Below, one piece after another: positions 36,292 through 45,782 of a stretch of DNA of 64,000 nucleotides. The DNA comes from an uncultured Chthoniobacterales bacterium (GTDB lineage Bacteria; Verrucomicrobiota; Verrucomicrobiia; Chthoniobacterales; UBA10450), in the NCBI GenBank assembly GCA_902805675.1, contig CADCTA010000077.1, forward strand, positions 1-64,000, read 5' to 3'. The translations under genes and the position numbers were made by a program. Positions within the stretch are counted from its first letter, which is position 1. The number at the start of each line of letters is the position of its first letter. The notes under the pieces were generated by a model. The model was not told the DNA's origin. It was given only the letters and a program-made list of their open reading frames with translations, and searched no databases.

Positions 36292-37642
36292 GGGCGACTT
36301 CTTCGGCGGTTCAGGGCGGGTGCTCACGGTAGGCGAGCTGACGCGCGCGATCCGCGGCACGCTCGAAACGAAGTTTGGCGCCGTGTGGGTTCAAGGCGAG
36401 GTGTCGAACTACAAGCTGCACCCATCCGGCCACCAGTATTTCACTCTCAAAGACCAACGCGCCGCGATCTCCTGCGTCATCTTCCGGAATACGCTCCCGC
36501 CATCGGCGAAGCCGCTCACAGACGGAGCCCAGGTGCAAATCTACGGACAGATCACCGTCTTCGAAGCGCGCGGCCAGTACCAGCTGAGCGTGCAGATCGT
36601 GCAGGCGCGCGGCCTAGGCGTGTTGCAGGCAAAGTTCGAAGCACTCAAACGCAAGCTCGAGGCGCAAGGCCTCTTCGATCCCGGCCACAAGCGGCCGCTG
36701 CCGAAATTTCCAAAGCGTATCGGTATCGTGACCTCGCCGAGCGGCGCCGCGATTCGCGACATGCTGAACGTGCTGCAACGCCGGGCCCCGGCGCTGGAGA
36801 TTCTCATCAGCCCCGTGCGTGTGCAGGGCACGGGCGCAGCCTCGGAGATCGCGGTGGCGTTACGCGAACTCACGCGGCCTAACGACGCTTGGAAGTCGCT
36901 CGACCTGGTGGTCATTACGCGAGGCGGCGGGAGCATCGAGGACCTGTGGGAGTTTAACGAAGAGATTGTCGCGCGGGCGATCTACGAGTCGCCGATCCCG
37001 GTAGTGAGCGCCGTCGGTCACGAGATCGACTTCACGATTGCCGACTTCGTCGCCGATTTACGCGCACCGACGCCGAGCGCTGCGGCGGAGCTGATCGTGC
37101 CGGACGCGGCTGAAGTTCTCCGGCGCGTGGCTGAACTTTCCAACTGCCTCGATCGCAATCTGCGCAACTTCGTGTCGCAATCGCGCACGCGGCTCCGGTT
37201 TCTATCGGAGCGCACGCTGGCGCGCGAGCCGGCGAATCGGCTTCGCGAGGCCCAGCAGCGCGTCGATGGGGCGAAGGACGCGCTGGCCAGACTGCTCGCG
37301 CGGTTTGTCCCCGACGCGCGAGCGAAACTCGCCGCGCACCTGCGCGCGCTGCAATCGCACAATCCGGCCCGGGAGCTTGCCGCGCGGCGAACAAGCCTCG
37401 ACGAACTGCGACGCCGCTTCACCACCGCCCCGCCGCAATTGCTGCAGCTCCACCGGCAACGTTTCACGAAACTTGAAGCGATCCTGCGCGTGCTCGGACC
37501 GGAGGCGACCTTGCGCCGCGGGTACAGCATCACGACGGATGCGAATGGGAACGTGATCACCAGCGTGACGCAGGTCAGCCCGGACAAGCGCGTCCGCACG
37601 CGCCTTGCGGATGGAACGTTCGACTCTGACGTCGCCGGGTAG
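36287..37642 (+). CDS. xseA: exodeoxyribonuclease VII large subunit
   Basis: 451 residues. Degrades single-stranded DNA together with small subunit XseB, which is not nearby. The N-terminal OB domain reads VWVQGEVSNYKLHPSGHQYF. The catalytic domain has KRIGIVTSPSGAAIRDML, LVVITRGGGSIEDLWEFNEE and PVVSAVGHEIDFTIADFVAD, all family hallmarks, followed by a long helical region and the C-terminal beta segment (TLRRGYSITTDANGNVI). The ATG at 36287 is the end of a family-B repeat. A GTG 11 codons later (36320) would also give a normal N-terminus and is an alternative. Confidence 0.95.
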   Translation: MTGDFFGGSGRVLTVGELTRAIRGTLETKFGAVWVQGEVSNYKLHPSGHQYFTLKDQRAAISCVIFRNTLPPSAKPLTDGAQVQIYGQITVFEARGQYQLSVQIVQARGLGVLQAKFEALKRKLEAQGLFDPGHKRPLPKFPKRIGIVTSPSGAAIRDMLNVLQRRAPALEILISPVRVQGTGAASEIAVALRELTRPNDAWKSLDLVVITRGGGSIEDLWEFNEEIVARAIYESPIPVVSAVGHEIDFTIADFVADLRAPTPSAAAELIVPDAAEVLRRVAELSNCLDRNLRNFVSQSRTRLRFLSERTLAREPANRLREAQQRVDGAKDALARLLARFVPDARAKLAAHLRALQSHNPARELAARRTSLDELRRRFTTAPPQLLQLHRQRFTKLEAILRVLGPEATLRRGYSITTDANGNVITSVTQVSPDKRVRTRLADGTFDSDVAG

Positions 37643-37643
37643 C

Positions 37644-37756
37644 GGGTGGGGACATCGCGCTGCGATGTCCGATCGACGTGGCAAGATCTCGTGACAGACG
37701 AGCGGGGCCGTGCGCGAGCCACGCCGTTCCGGACGCCGCAGCGCGGCGTCTCTACC
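37644..37756. repeat. inverted-repeat element with a hairpin at each end, contains recO stop
   Basis: Left hairpin ggacatcgc-gct-gcgatgtcc at 37650-37670 and right hairpin gacgccgc-agc-gcggcgtc at 37732-37750. The whole right end (read in reverse, ggggtagagacgccgcgctg) is a variant of the left end (gggtggggacatcgcgctg), so the element is an inverted repeat of about 113 bases. It lies between convergent xseA and recO and supplies the recO stop codon (37752-37754). It may also end transcription in both directions. Confidence 0.7.
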
Positions 37757-38306
37757 CCAGCGTTGCGCCGCGCAGCGCCTTCAGCAAAGGCGCGCGCGAC
37801 GTCGGCAGCCGCCCGAACAAGCTCGCCAGGGCGAACGCTGGATCGCTCTTCAGTAGTTTTGCATCGTGGACGCCTGCGATCCGTGCCAGTTCCATCTCAA
37901 AATGCGCTACGGCCCGGAGCGTCGGCTCGTTCGCACTCAGGTAGCCGAACGCACGCCGCAGCAACGCGAAGAGCTCCGGTTCGTTGTGATCGCTTTCGGT
38001 ACAGATCTCAATCAGTTCCACAAAGTACGAAGCGGTTTGCGTACGGGGATAGCTTCCGCGGATTCCGCCGAATGGATTCGTGAGGGCTACTTCCCGCAGC
38101 GTGTGCAGGTTCGAACGCTTGCTGCGGGCGATCTGGATCTCGGCTTCGTAGAAGAGATCGAGTTTGCCGGCGAACGGACTCTTCGCGCTGCGCGCGCCTT
38201 TCGCGACCGTCTGCACGCAGCCCAGCGATTCCGTGCACCAGGAGACGATGAGGCTCGTATCGCTGAGCTTCCGCTTGCGCAACAAAATGGCTGGCGTGCT
38301 TTCCAT
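37752..38306 (-). CDS. recO: DNA repair protein RecO (short)
   Basis: 184 residues; RecO is usually near 240. The N-terminal OB-fold part (AILLRKRKLSDTSLIVSWCT, KGARSAKSPFAGKLDLFYEA, LHTLREVALTNPF) and the helical part (ASYFVELIEICTESDHNEPELFALL) are clear. RecO loads RecA onto SSB-coated single-stranded DNA with RecR. The C-terminal zinc-like cysteines of many RecO proteins are absent. The stop codon lies within a repeat element, so the tail has probably been replaced or shortened. It is convergent with xseA. Confidence 0.85.
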   Translation of the reverse strand: MESTPAILLRKRKLSDTSLIVSWCTESLGCVQTVAKGARSAKSPFAGKLDLFYEAEIQIARSKRSNLHTLREVALTNPFGGIRGSYPRTQTASYFVELIEICTESDHNEPELFALLRRAFGYLSANEPTLRAVAHFEMELARIAGVHDAKLLKSDPAFALASLFGRLPTSRAPLLKALRGATLG

Positions 38307-38528
38307 CAGCTGACGGGGTCGCCGGAGTATCGCCGCGGAGGCGCTGCGGCAAAATGCTAAGCTTAATTGCCGTCGCGGCGGACAGTGATGATGGCAGGCG
38401 CTCGTCCACGCCGAAACACCGACGCTCCGAATTGGCCGCGCTTGTCAACGCAGCGGGCGGAGCGATGGATCACGTTCGATGCACATCGGAACCGCGCCCG
38501 GATGCGTATGTTCCCAGTGATCGGACTG

Positions 38529-39821
38529 ATGAGGACCACTGAGACAGCACGGGTGCCCGAGGAGATGACCGGGCGGCAACGCCGCACGCCCGTAGGCAAA
38601 GTGTCGTTGCGCGACACGTTCCGGGCGCTGCGTCATCGCAATTACCGGCTCTTCTTCTACGGCCAATCGGTTTCGCTCATCGGCACGTGGATGCAGCAGA
38701 CGGCGCTGAGCTGGCTCGTCTACCAGATCACGGGATCGAAGACGTTGCTCGGGGTGGTCGCCGCGGTGGGATCGGCGCCGATGATTCTGTTTTCGCTCTG
38801 GGGCGGTTCGCTCGCAGATCGTTACCCGAAGCGCAGGATCATCCTTTGCGCGCAGGCGGCGCAGATGGTGCCGGCGTTCGTCCTTGCGGTGCTCGCGTGG
38901 ACTGGGCTCGCGAACACGTGGGTCATTATCGGCGTGGCGGCGATCAGCGGCACGGCGATGGCGTTCGACATGCCGGCGCGGCAGGCCTTCACGCTCGACA
39001 TGACGAGTCGCGAAGACCTGCTCAATGCGATCTCGCTCAACAGCTCGATCTTCAACGGCGCGCGCATCGTGGGCCCGGCACTCGCAGGTGTGGTGATCGG
39101 CAGCCTCGGCACCCCGATCTGCTTTCTGGTCAACGGAGTCAGCTTCATTGCTGTGATCATCAGCCTGCTGATGATGCGTCTGCCGGCGCATGTGCCGATC
39201 ACCACGGAGGCGGCAGCGAAAGCGAGCGCGTTCAGCGGGCTCAGTTACGTGCTGCAGCACCGGCGCGTGCGTACGATCCTCGCGCTGCTTGGCACAGTGG
39301 GCATTTTCGGCTGGTCATACGCGGTCCTGCTACCGGCTTTCGCGCGGGATGTCTTCGGGCTCGGGCCTGACGGGTACGGTGCGCTGATGTCGGCCAGCGG
39401 CGTCGGCGCGCTGGCGGGTGCGCTTACCGTCGCCACTGCGGGTCACGTCTTCCCGCAGCGGAACGTCGCGCTTGGTGGCAACTGGCTGTTCGCCGTTGCG
39501 CTGTTTGGGTTCTCGCTCACCACCAACTACTACGTCGCGCTCTGCTGGATGGCACTCGGCGGGTTCGGGATGCTGCTGTTTTTCTCGACCTCGAACACGG
39601 TGATGCAATCAGTCGTCCCGGACGAATGGCGCGGCCGCGTGCTTGGGGTGTGGGGATTGGTCTTCGGCGCCATGATTCCGCTCGGCAGCCTGGAGGCTGG
39701 ATTGATGGCGGAATGGCTTGGGCCTTCGTTCGCGCTCGCGTTTGGCGCGGTGATCTGCGCGATCGCGGGGCTCGTGGCGTTGCTCGCGATCCGCAGGCGC
39801 GAAGCGCAAGAAGACCGATAG
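38529..39821 (+). CDS. MFS exporter (EntS/DUF-type 12-TM transporter)
   Basis: About 430 residues from the ATG at 38529; a start at 38565 (MTGRQRRTP) is equally possible, and the open frame extends further upstream. Twelve hydrophobic segments are visible. The N-terminal LRHRNYRLFFYGQSVSLIGTW and later FDMPARQAFTLDM are typical of the EntS-like TMS family of efflux permeases, with the loop GSLADRYPKRRIILC standing for the MFS A motif. Substrates in this family include siderophores and drugs; the specific one is unknown. Divergent from recO. Confidence 0.88.
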   Translation: MRTTETARVPEEMTGRQRRTPVGKVSLRDTFRALRHRNYRLFFYGQSVSLIGTWMQQTALSWLVYQITGSKTLLGVVAAVGSAPMILFSLWGGSLADRYPKRRIILCAQAAQMVPAFVLAVLAWTGLANTWVIIGVAAISGTAMAFDMPARQAFTLDMTSREDLLNAISLNSSIFNGARIVGPALAGVVIGSLGTPICFLVNGVSFIAVIISLLMMRLPAHVPITTEAAAKASAFSGLSYVLQHRRVRTILALLGTVGIFGWSYAVLLPAFARDVFGLGPDGYGALMSASGVGALAGALTVATAGHVFPQRNVALGGNWLFAVALFGFSLTTNYYVALCWMALGGFGMLLFFSTSNTVMQSVVPDEWRGRVLGVWGLVFGAMIPLGSLEAGLMAEWLGPSFALAFGAVICAIAGLVALLAIRRREAQEDR

Positions 39822-39860
39822 CCCACGGACGGGTCATCAATAGCCCACGGACGGGTCATC
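39819..39860. repeat. 20-base direct repeat, two tandem copies
   Basis: tagcccacggacgggtcatc occurs at 39819-39838 and 39841-39860, separated by aa. The first copy contains the stop codon of the MFS gene; the second runs into the left arm of a family-A element. It looks like a local duplication made when, or after, the element arrived. Confidence 0.85.
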
Positions 39861-40012
39861 CTGAGCCGCGCAGACGGCGAAGGACCTCGCGCCGTCGAGC
39901 AGAGCGTTCCCGAACGGAAAGCGGCGCCTGCGGTGCTGGTGATCTCTTCGCCAGGCAGAACGCAACGCGCGGGCGTGAGGTCCTTCGCCGTCTACGCGGC
40001 TCAGGATGACCG
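39852..40012. repeat. family-A palindromic repeat (161 bp), both arms present
   Basis: Left arm cgggtcatcctgagccgcg with gacggcgaaggacctcgcgc, and right inverted arm from gcgtgaggtccttcgccg to gctcaggatgaccgcg. It occupies the space between the convergent MFS and lpdA genes and could form a large stem-loop that ends or protects both transcripts. Confidence 0.85.
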
Positions 40013-40025
40013 CGTTGTGTGGCTC

Positions 40026-41432
40026 TTATCGGTTGCCGATGTGGATCGCGCCCTTGTTCACCGCGAGCGCGGCTTCCTTCACCGCTTCGCTGTGCGTCGG
40101 GTGCGCGTGGACGGTGCGGCCAAGATCCTCGGCGCTGCCGCCGAATTCCATCACCGCGACGCACTCGGCCATCAAATCTGAAGCAGCGTGCGCCATGATG
40201 TGAGCGCCGATGATGCGATCCGTCTCTGCGTCGGCGACAAACTTCACGAATCCAGTCGGATCATCCGCCGCAAGCGCGCGGCCATTTGCCACGAATGGGA
40301 ACTTGCCGATGCGGACGTTCATCCCCTTCTCCTTCGCGAAGTCTTCTGTGATGCCCACACCCGCAACTTCCGGATCGGTGTAGATGACGCCGGGGATGAC
40401 GTCGTAGTTCACGTGGCCTGCTTTGCCGGCGATCATCTCGACACAGGCGACGCCTTCTTCCTCCGCCTTGTGCGCCAGCATGGGCCCGGCGATGACGTCA
40501 CCGATCGCGTAAACGCCTTCGACGTCTGTGCGGAAATGCGCGTCGACTTTGATGCGCTTCCGCTCGTCGAGTTGCACGCCAATCTTCTCGGCGCCAACAC
40601 TATCTGCGAACGCACGGCGCCCGACGGACACAAGCACCTTGTCGGCATCGAACGTCAGCTGCTCCTCGCCTTTGGTGGCCGTTGCTGTCGCGCGGCCGTT
40701 CTCCACCTTCACTTCGCCGACCTTTGTTCCGAGGTGGAACTTCATTCCCTGGGTGGTGAGGACTTTTTGCAGAGCCGTCGCCAATTCGAGATCGAAGCCG
40801 AGTGCGATGCGCGGCAGGAACTCGAGCACGGTCACCTCAGCGCCGAGGCGACTCCAGACCGAGCCCATCTCGAGACCGATCGCGCCGCCGCCGATGACGA
40901 GCAGCTTCTTGGGCACTTCCGAAAACGAAAGCGCTTCGGTGCTGCTGACGACCACGTTGCCATCAAACTTCATGCTCGGCAGCTCCACCGGCACGCTGCC
41001 AGTTGCGATGATGATGTGCTTGGCTTCAAGCTCCTGATCCTGGCCCGTGGCACCGCGGACCGTCACTTTGCCTGGCGCGGTGATCATCCCGGTTCCGTGG
41101 AACGTGGTCACCTTGTTCAGCTTCATCAGCCCGCGGACGCCGCCGGTCAGTTGCTTCACGACCTTGTCTTTGCGCGCGAGCATGGTCCCGAGATCGAGGC
41201 TCACGTTGTCGAACTTCACGCCGTGTTTGGCGGCATCCTTTTTCGCGAAAGCAAAGTGATCGCTCGAGGAGAGAAGTGCCTTGCTCGGAATGCAACCGAT
41301 GCGGAGGCAGGTGCCGCCGAGTTCGGGATCCTTTTCCACGATCGCGGTCTTGAGGCCGAGCTGCGCTGCGCGAATGGCTGCAACATAGCCGCCCGGGCCG
41401 GCGCCGATTACTACCAGATCAAAGTTTTCCAT
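40026..41432 (-). CDS. lpdA: dihydrolipoyl dehydrogenase (E3)
   Basis: 468 residues. FAD enzyme that reoxidises the dihydrolipoyl arm of 2-oxo acid dehydrogenases using NAD. FAD-binding GAGPGGYVAAIRAAQLG, the redox disulphide GGTCLRIGCIPSK, NAD-binding GGGAIGLEMGSVW, and the C-terminal HAHPTHSEAVKEAAL with the catalytic His-Glu pair are all present. It is the third gene of the leftward sucA-sucB-lpdA set and so likely serves 2-oxoglutarate dehydrogenase. A family-B repeat sits between sucB and lpdA. Confidence 0.96.
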   Translation of the reverse strand: MENFDLVVIGAGPGGYVAAIRAAQLGLKTAIVEKDPELGGTCLRIGCIPSKALLSSSDHFAFAKKDAAKHGVKFDNVSLDLGTMLARKDKVVKQLTGGVRGLMKLNKVTTFHGTGMITAPGKVTVRGATGQDQELEAKHIIIATGSVPVELPSMKFDGNVVVSSTEALSFSEVPKKLLVIGGGAIGLEMGSVWSRLGAEVTVLEFLPRIALGFDLELATALQKVLTTQGMKFHLGTKVGEVKVENGRATATATKGEEQLTFDADKVLVSVGRRAFADSVGAEKIGVQLDERKRIKVDAHFRTDVEGVYAIGDVIAGPMLAHKAEEEGVACVEMIAGKAGHVNYDVIPGVIYTDPEVAGVGITEDFAKEKGMNVRIGKFPFVANGRALAADDPTGFVKFVADAETDRIIGAHIMAHAASDLMAECVAVMEFGGSAEDLGRTVHAHPTHSEAVKEAALAVNKGAIHIGNR

Positions 41433-41443
41433 AGGTAAATTCC

Positions 41444-41535
41444 GTCATTCCGAGCGGAGCGAAGCGAAGTCGAGGAATCCCGCTGCGCTACCGAGGCGTT
41501 CCGCCACGGGATGTCTCGACTTCGCTCGACATGAC
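41444..41535. repeat. family-B palindromic repeat (copy 5, 92 bp)
   Basis: Starts gtcattccgagcggagcg and ends tcgacttcgctcgacatgac, with gaatcccgc / gccacggga in the middle. It lies between sucB and lpdA within an apparent operon, where a stem-loop could alter the relative output of E2 and E3. Confidence 0.85.
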
Positions 41536-41553
41536 AACTGAGTAGAGCGGTGA

Positions 41554-42822
41554 CTAGAAGTCCAGCGGCAGCTTGGTCGGATCCTCGATGCACTCTTTGA
41601 CGCGGATGAGGAACGTGACCGCTTCCTTACCGTCGACGGCGCGGTGATCGTAGCTGAGCGCCAGATACATCATCGGGCGAGCCTCGACTTTGCCGTTCAC
41701 GACGATCGGTCGGTCCATGATCTTGTGCATTCCGAGGATGCCACTCTGCGGCGGATTCAAGATAGGTGTGCTGAGAAGCGAGCCGTAAACACCGCCATTC
41801 GAAATCGTGAAAGTGCCGCCCTGCAGATCCTCGATCTTGATTTTGCCCTCGCGCGCTTTGACCGCGTACTCGCCGATCGAGCGTTCGAGATCCGCGAAGG
41901 TTTTCTTATCGGCATCGCGCACGACCGGGACCACGAGTCCCCGCTCGGTGCCAACGGCAACACCGATATCGTAGAAGTGGTTCTGGATGAAATCGTCGCC
42001 CTCGATCCGAGCATTGATCGCCGGGACAGCTTTCAGCGCCTCGACCGTTGCTTTGATGAAGAACGACATGAAGCCGAGCTTCATGCCGTTCGCTTTCGTG
42101 AAGGCGTCCTGCTTCTCTTTCCGCAGCGCCGAAACCGCGGTCATGTCGCACTCGTTGAACGTCGTGAGAATGGCGGCGGTGTGCTGCGCCATCACCAACT
42201 GCGCCGCGATCTTGCGGCGGAGCGGCGACATCTTCTTGCGCGTAAAGCGGCCATCCGTGGAGACAGCTGGCTGCTGTTGCGGCTGAGTTGCTGCGCCATC
42301 TGTAGGAACTGGCGCAGCGGGCGTTGGTGCCGCTGGTTCCGCGGTGCGATTCTGCGCAGCGTGAAGCACGTCGCCTTTCGTTAACCGACCGCCCTTGCCG
42401 CTGCCGACGATGCTCGCGGTTTCGAGTTGCTCCTCCTCGACAATGCGCCGAACCGCGGGCGATAGCACCTCCGCGTTCGGCGATCTCTTCTCGCCAGCAT
42501 TCGGAGCTTCTACGCGGTTCGGGTCGGGTTTTTCCTTCGCCGAAGTGGGTGTTGCGACCGTCTCCGGGCCCGCTGTCGGCGCGGCCGCCGACTCGTCGAT
42601 CGTCGCTACCACTTCGCCGATCTTCACTTCCTGCCCCTCGGCCGCGATGGTCTGCAAAAGGCCGGCCTTTTCGGCTACGATCTCCGTGGAAACCTTGTCA
42701 GTCTCGAGGGTGAAAAGCGGCTCGCCGGCTTTCACGTGTTCCCCCGATTTCTTATGCCAGACGGAGACGACACCGCTGGAGATAGACTCGCCGACGGCCG
42801 GAATTTTTACTTCGATGCTCAT
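41554..42822 (-). CDS. sucB: dihydrolipoyllysine-residue succinyltransferase (E2 of 2-oxoglutarate dehydrogenase)
   Basis: 422 residues. The N-terminal lipoyl domain (1-77) has the lipoylated lysine in ETDKVSTEI. An Ala/Pro/Thr-rich linker and a peripheral-subunit-binding domain (about 112-150, [13 protein letters not shown]) follow, then a catalytic domain with [16 protein letters not shown], the His-Asp pair. It carries the succinyl group from E1 to CoA. The linker is partly encoded by low-complexity sequence but the frame is intact. Between sucA and lpdA. Confidence 0.96.
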   Translation of the reverse strand: MSIEVKIPAVGESISSGVVSVWHKKSGEHVKAGEPLFTLETDKVSTEIVAEKAGLLQTIAAEGQEVKIGEVVATIDESAAAPTAGPETVATPTSAKEKPDPNRVEAPNAGEKRSPNAEVLSPAVRRIVEEEQLETASIVGSGKGGRLTKGDVLHAAQNRTAEPAAPTPAAPVPTDGAATQPQQQPAVSTDGRFTRKKMSPLRRKIAAQLVMAQHTAAILTTFNECDMTAVSALRKEKQDAFTKANGMKLGFMSFFIKATVEALKAVPAINARIEGDDFIQNHFYDIGVAVGTERGLVVPVVRDADKKTFADLERSIGEYAVKAREGKIKIEDLQGGTFTISNGGVYGSLLSTPILNPPQSGILGMHKIMDRPIVVNGKVEARPMMYLALSYDHRAVDGKEAVTFLIRVKECIEDPTKLPLDF

Positions 42823-42939
42823 GGGGCGGCTACACTATGCGCAATCGTTTCTCGCGGTCTAACGGTACGTTCCGCAGTGCCCCTAGTGACAGCGCGCCGC
42901 GATGCTCAGCGCAGTCTCGCCCCACCGTGAACCCGGCCT

Positions 42940-45705
42940 CTACAGGCTCAGCGCTTCCCAGATCAGCTGGGCTTGCTCCGCTTTGTGCAGCGTCAATGCG
43001 CCGACCGCGGGACTCGCGCTCGCGTTCCGTCCGGCGTATGCGATATCGCGGCCAAAGAGCGCACGCAGACGCGGCTCGAGGAACGGCCATGCACCCATGT
43101 TGGCCGGTTCTTCCTGGCACCAGATGACGGGCACGTCCGCCGGATAGGCGCTGACGATCTCGCGCAGTTTCTCTTCGTGGAAGGGATAAACCTGCTCGAC
43201 CCGGATTAGCGCGGCTTCGGTGATGTTGTGCTGTTGGCGGTACTTCAGCAGATCGTAGTAGACCTTGCCGGAGCAAAGCACGATGCGCTGGATCTGCTCG
43301 GGGGTGCCGAGGGTCGGCGACGCGATTATTTCCTCAAACGCGCCCGCTGTGAATTCTTCCACGCGCGACACAGCGTGCTCGGCGCGAAGCAGGCTCTTCG
43401 GCGTCATGACGATGAGCGGCTTCATGAATTCGCGCCGCATCTGGCGTCGCAGGACATGGAAGTACTGCGCCGGCGTGGTGAGATTGCACACCTGGATGTT
43501 GTCCTCCGCGCAAAGCTGGAGGAAGCGCTCCATGCGCCCGCTGGAATGCTCGGGCCCCTGGCCTTCGTAGCCGTGCGGCAGGAGCAAGACGATGCCGCTC
43601 GGCCGCTGCCACTTCGATTCCGCGGAGACGATGAACTGATCGATGATCACCTGCGCGCCGTTCGCGAAATCGCCAAACTGCGCTTCCCAAAGGCAGAGCA
43701 TCTCCGGGTAATCGAGTGAGTAGCCGTAGTCGAACCCGAGCACGCCCGCTTCGGAGAGCAGACTGTTGTAGATGCAGATCCGTGCCTGCTTCTCAGCGAG
43801 GTGCAGCAGCGGGATGTGTGGCTTGCCGGTTTGCGCGTCGTACCAGACGGCGTGGCGATGGCTGAACGTGCCGCGTCGCACATCCTGTCCGGAGAGCCGG
43901 ACGGGTGTGTCTTCGAGCAGCAGCGAGCCGAACGCGAGCGCTTCGGCGTAACCCCAGTCGTATGGCCCGCCGGCTTCGAAGACTTCGCGCCGGCGACCGA
44001 CGAGCATGCGCTTGATCTTCGGCAGGATGTTAAAGTCTTCCGGTACACGCGTGAGACCGTCCACGATCTGCTTCAGCGTCTCCGGCGTGATCGCGGTCGG
44101 CGGCGAGCCGAACGAATACTCCGGCTGGAAGATGGCAGTCGCTTCGTTGAACTGCTCCTTGCGATCGGCCGGCTCGTGCGCGCGGGCTTTCACGTCATCA
44201 AGCGCGGTCTGCATCACGCGCTCGAACTCCGTCGAAAGCGCGGCAGCTTCCTCCGCGCCGATTTTCCCGCCGTCGACTAGCTCCTTCTGGTAAAGCTTCG
44301 CGACCGACGGGCGCCGGTCGATCTTCGCGTAGAGATCCGGCTGCGTGAACGCCGGCTCGTCGCCTTCGTTGTGGCCGTAGCGACGATAGCAATACATGTC
44401 GATGATCGAGTCGCGTCCGAACTCCTGCCGGAAATCGAGCGCGAGCTCGGTAACGAAACGCACGGCAAGCGGGTCGTCGCCGTTCACGTGGAAGATCGGC
44501 ACCTCGAGCATCTTGCCGATGTCCGTGGCGTACATGGAGGAACGCGCGTCCTCCGGGAGCGTGGTGAAGCCGATTTGGTTGTTCACCACGATGTGGACCG
44601 TGCCCCCGGTGCTGTAGCCGGGCAGCTGCGACATGTTCAGCGTCTCGTAGACGATCCCCTGCCCTGCAAAAGCCGCGTCGCCGTGCACTAGCACGGGCAG
44701 GACCTTGCGCCGGTTCTCGGTGTCGCAACGAATACGTTGCCGCGCGCGAGCACCGCCTTCCACGACGGGGTTGACGGCCTCGAGATGGCTCGGGTTTGCC
44801 GCGAGGCGAATCTCCACCTCCGCGCCGGAGTCCACCTTCCTGATCGTGCGGTAGCCGAGGTGATACTTCACGTCCGCGTCGCCACCGACGAGGTTCGGCA
44901 CGTAGTTCTCGGTGAACTCGGTGAAGATCACCTTGAACGATTTCTTCACGAAGTTTGCGAGCACGTTGAGGCGGCCGCGGTGCGCCATGCCCATGCAGAT
45001 TTCCTCCACGCCGACAGCCGGGCACTTCTGCACGATGCCTTCGAGGATCACCATGAGCCCCTCGGCGCCCTGCAGCGAAAAGCGCTTCTGCCCCACGTAA
45101 CGCGTGTGCAGGAACGTCTCGAAAAGCTCCGCCTCGAGCAGCGTGCGTAGCAGCGAAATCTGCACTTCGCGCGAAGCGCTCGCTTTCGGCGGCCGCGCTT
45201 CGATTCGATGCCGCACCCAGTTGCGCATACGCGTGTTCTGGATGTGCTGGAACTCAGCGCCGATCGTGTCGGCGTAGATGCACTCGAGCGCGGAGATCAT
45301 CTCGCGCAGCGTCATCTGTTTGTTATCGAGGAAGAACTTCGACGACACGCGCAGGTCGAGATCCTTCTCGCTGAAGCCAAGCTCGCGCAGAGTGAGCAGT
45401 GGATTTTCCGGGCGCTTTTCGGCCAGCGGATTCAGGTGCGCGATCGTATGGCCAAGCGTGCGGTAGGCGTAGACGAGACCATCGATGCGCGTCTGGAGCG
45501 GACTCTCCGTCGGCTGGGCGGACGCGGCGCCGTCCTGCTTGGGCGCGAGCGCGGCGGCGCCGTTCAGCAGCGGCATTTCGCCGAGCTCGAAACCCTCGAA
45601 AAACGCGGACCAGCCTGGGTCGAGCGCCTCCGGATTCTCCTGCCAGCGACGGTAATTCTCCTCGAGAACGTCGAGATTCAGATGAGTCGCAAATGATGGA
45701 CGCAT
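42940..45705 (-). CDS. sucA: 2-oxoglutarate dehydrogenase E1 component
   Basis: 921 residues from the ATG at 45705 (MRPSFATHLNLDVLEENYRR). ThDP enzyme that decarboxylates 2-oxoglutarate and succinylates the lipoyl arm of SucB. Conserved segments are GMAHRGRLNVLANF, the substrate region KYHLGYR, HGDAAFAGQGIVYE, QIGFTTLPEDARSS, RYGHNEGDEPAFTQP and the transketolase-like C-terminal half (LPHGYEGQGPEHSS). The N-terminal E2-binding region is complete. First gene of the sucA-sucB-lpdA operon; 117 bases separate it from sucB. Confidence 0.96.
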   Translation of the reverse strand: MRPSFATHLNLDVLEENYRRWQENPEALDPGWSAFFEGFELGEMPLLNGAAALAPKQDGAASAQPTESPLQTRIDGLVYAYRTLGHTIAHLNPLAEKRPENPLLTLRELGFSEKDLDLRVSSKFFLDNKQMTLREMISALECIYADTIGAEFQHIQNTRMRNWVRHRIEARPPKASASREVQISLLRTLLEAELFETFLHTRYVGQKRFSLQGAEGLMVILEGIVQKCPAVGVEEICMGMAHRGRLNVLANFVKKSFKVIFTEFTENYVPNLVGGDADVKYHLGYRTIRKVDSGAEVEIRLAANPSHLEAVNPVVEGGARARQRIRCDTENRRKVLPVLVHGDAAFAGQGIVYETLNMSQLPGYSTGGTVHIVVNNQIGFTTLPEDARSSMYATDIGKMLEVPIFHVNGDDPLAVRFVTELALDFRQEFGRDSIIDMYCYRRYGHNEGDEPAFTQPDLYAKIDRRPSVAKLYQKELVDGGKIGAEEAAALSTEFERVMQTALDDVKARAHEPADRKEQFNEATAIFQPEYSFGSPPTAITPETLKQIVDGLTRVPEDFNILPKIKRMLVGRRREVFEAGGPYDWGYAEALAFGSLLLEDTPVRLSGQDVRRGTFSHRHAVWYDAQTGKPHIPLLHLAEKQARICIYNSLLSEAGVLGFDYGYSLDYPEMLCLWEAQFGDFANGAQVIIDQFIVSAESKWQRPSGIVLLLPHGYEGQGPEHSSGRMERFLQLCAEDNIQVCNLTTPAQYFHVLRRQMRREFMKPLIVMTPKSLLRAEHAVSRVEEFTAGAFEEIIASPTLGTPEQIQRIVLCSGKVYYDLLKYRQQHNITEAALIRVEQVYPFHEEKLREIVSAYPADVPVIWCQEEPANMGAWPFLEPRLRALFGRDIAYAGRNASASPAVGALTLHKAEQAQLIWEALSL

Positions 45706-45782
45706 GACACGGACAATGTGCCGTCGCTGCCGGGATCGGGCAAGTTGACAGTGCGAAAGTCGCCCCGTTACTTGCTGCGCGA

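Noticed and set aside
42901-42926. Second copy of the purL repeat between sucA and sucB
   Set aside because: Only about 14 bases (agtctcgccccacc) match clearly; without the opposite arm I cannot call it an element.
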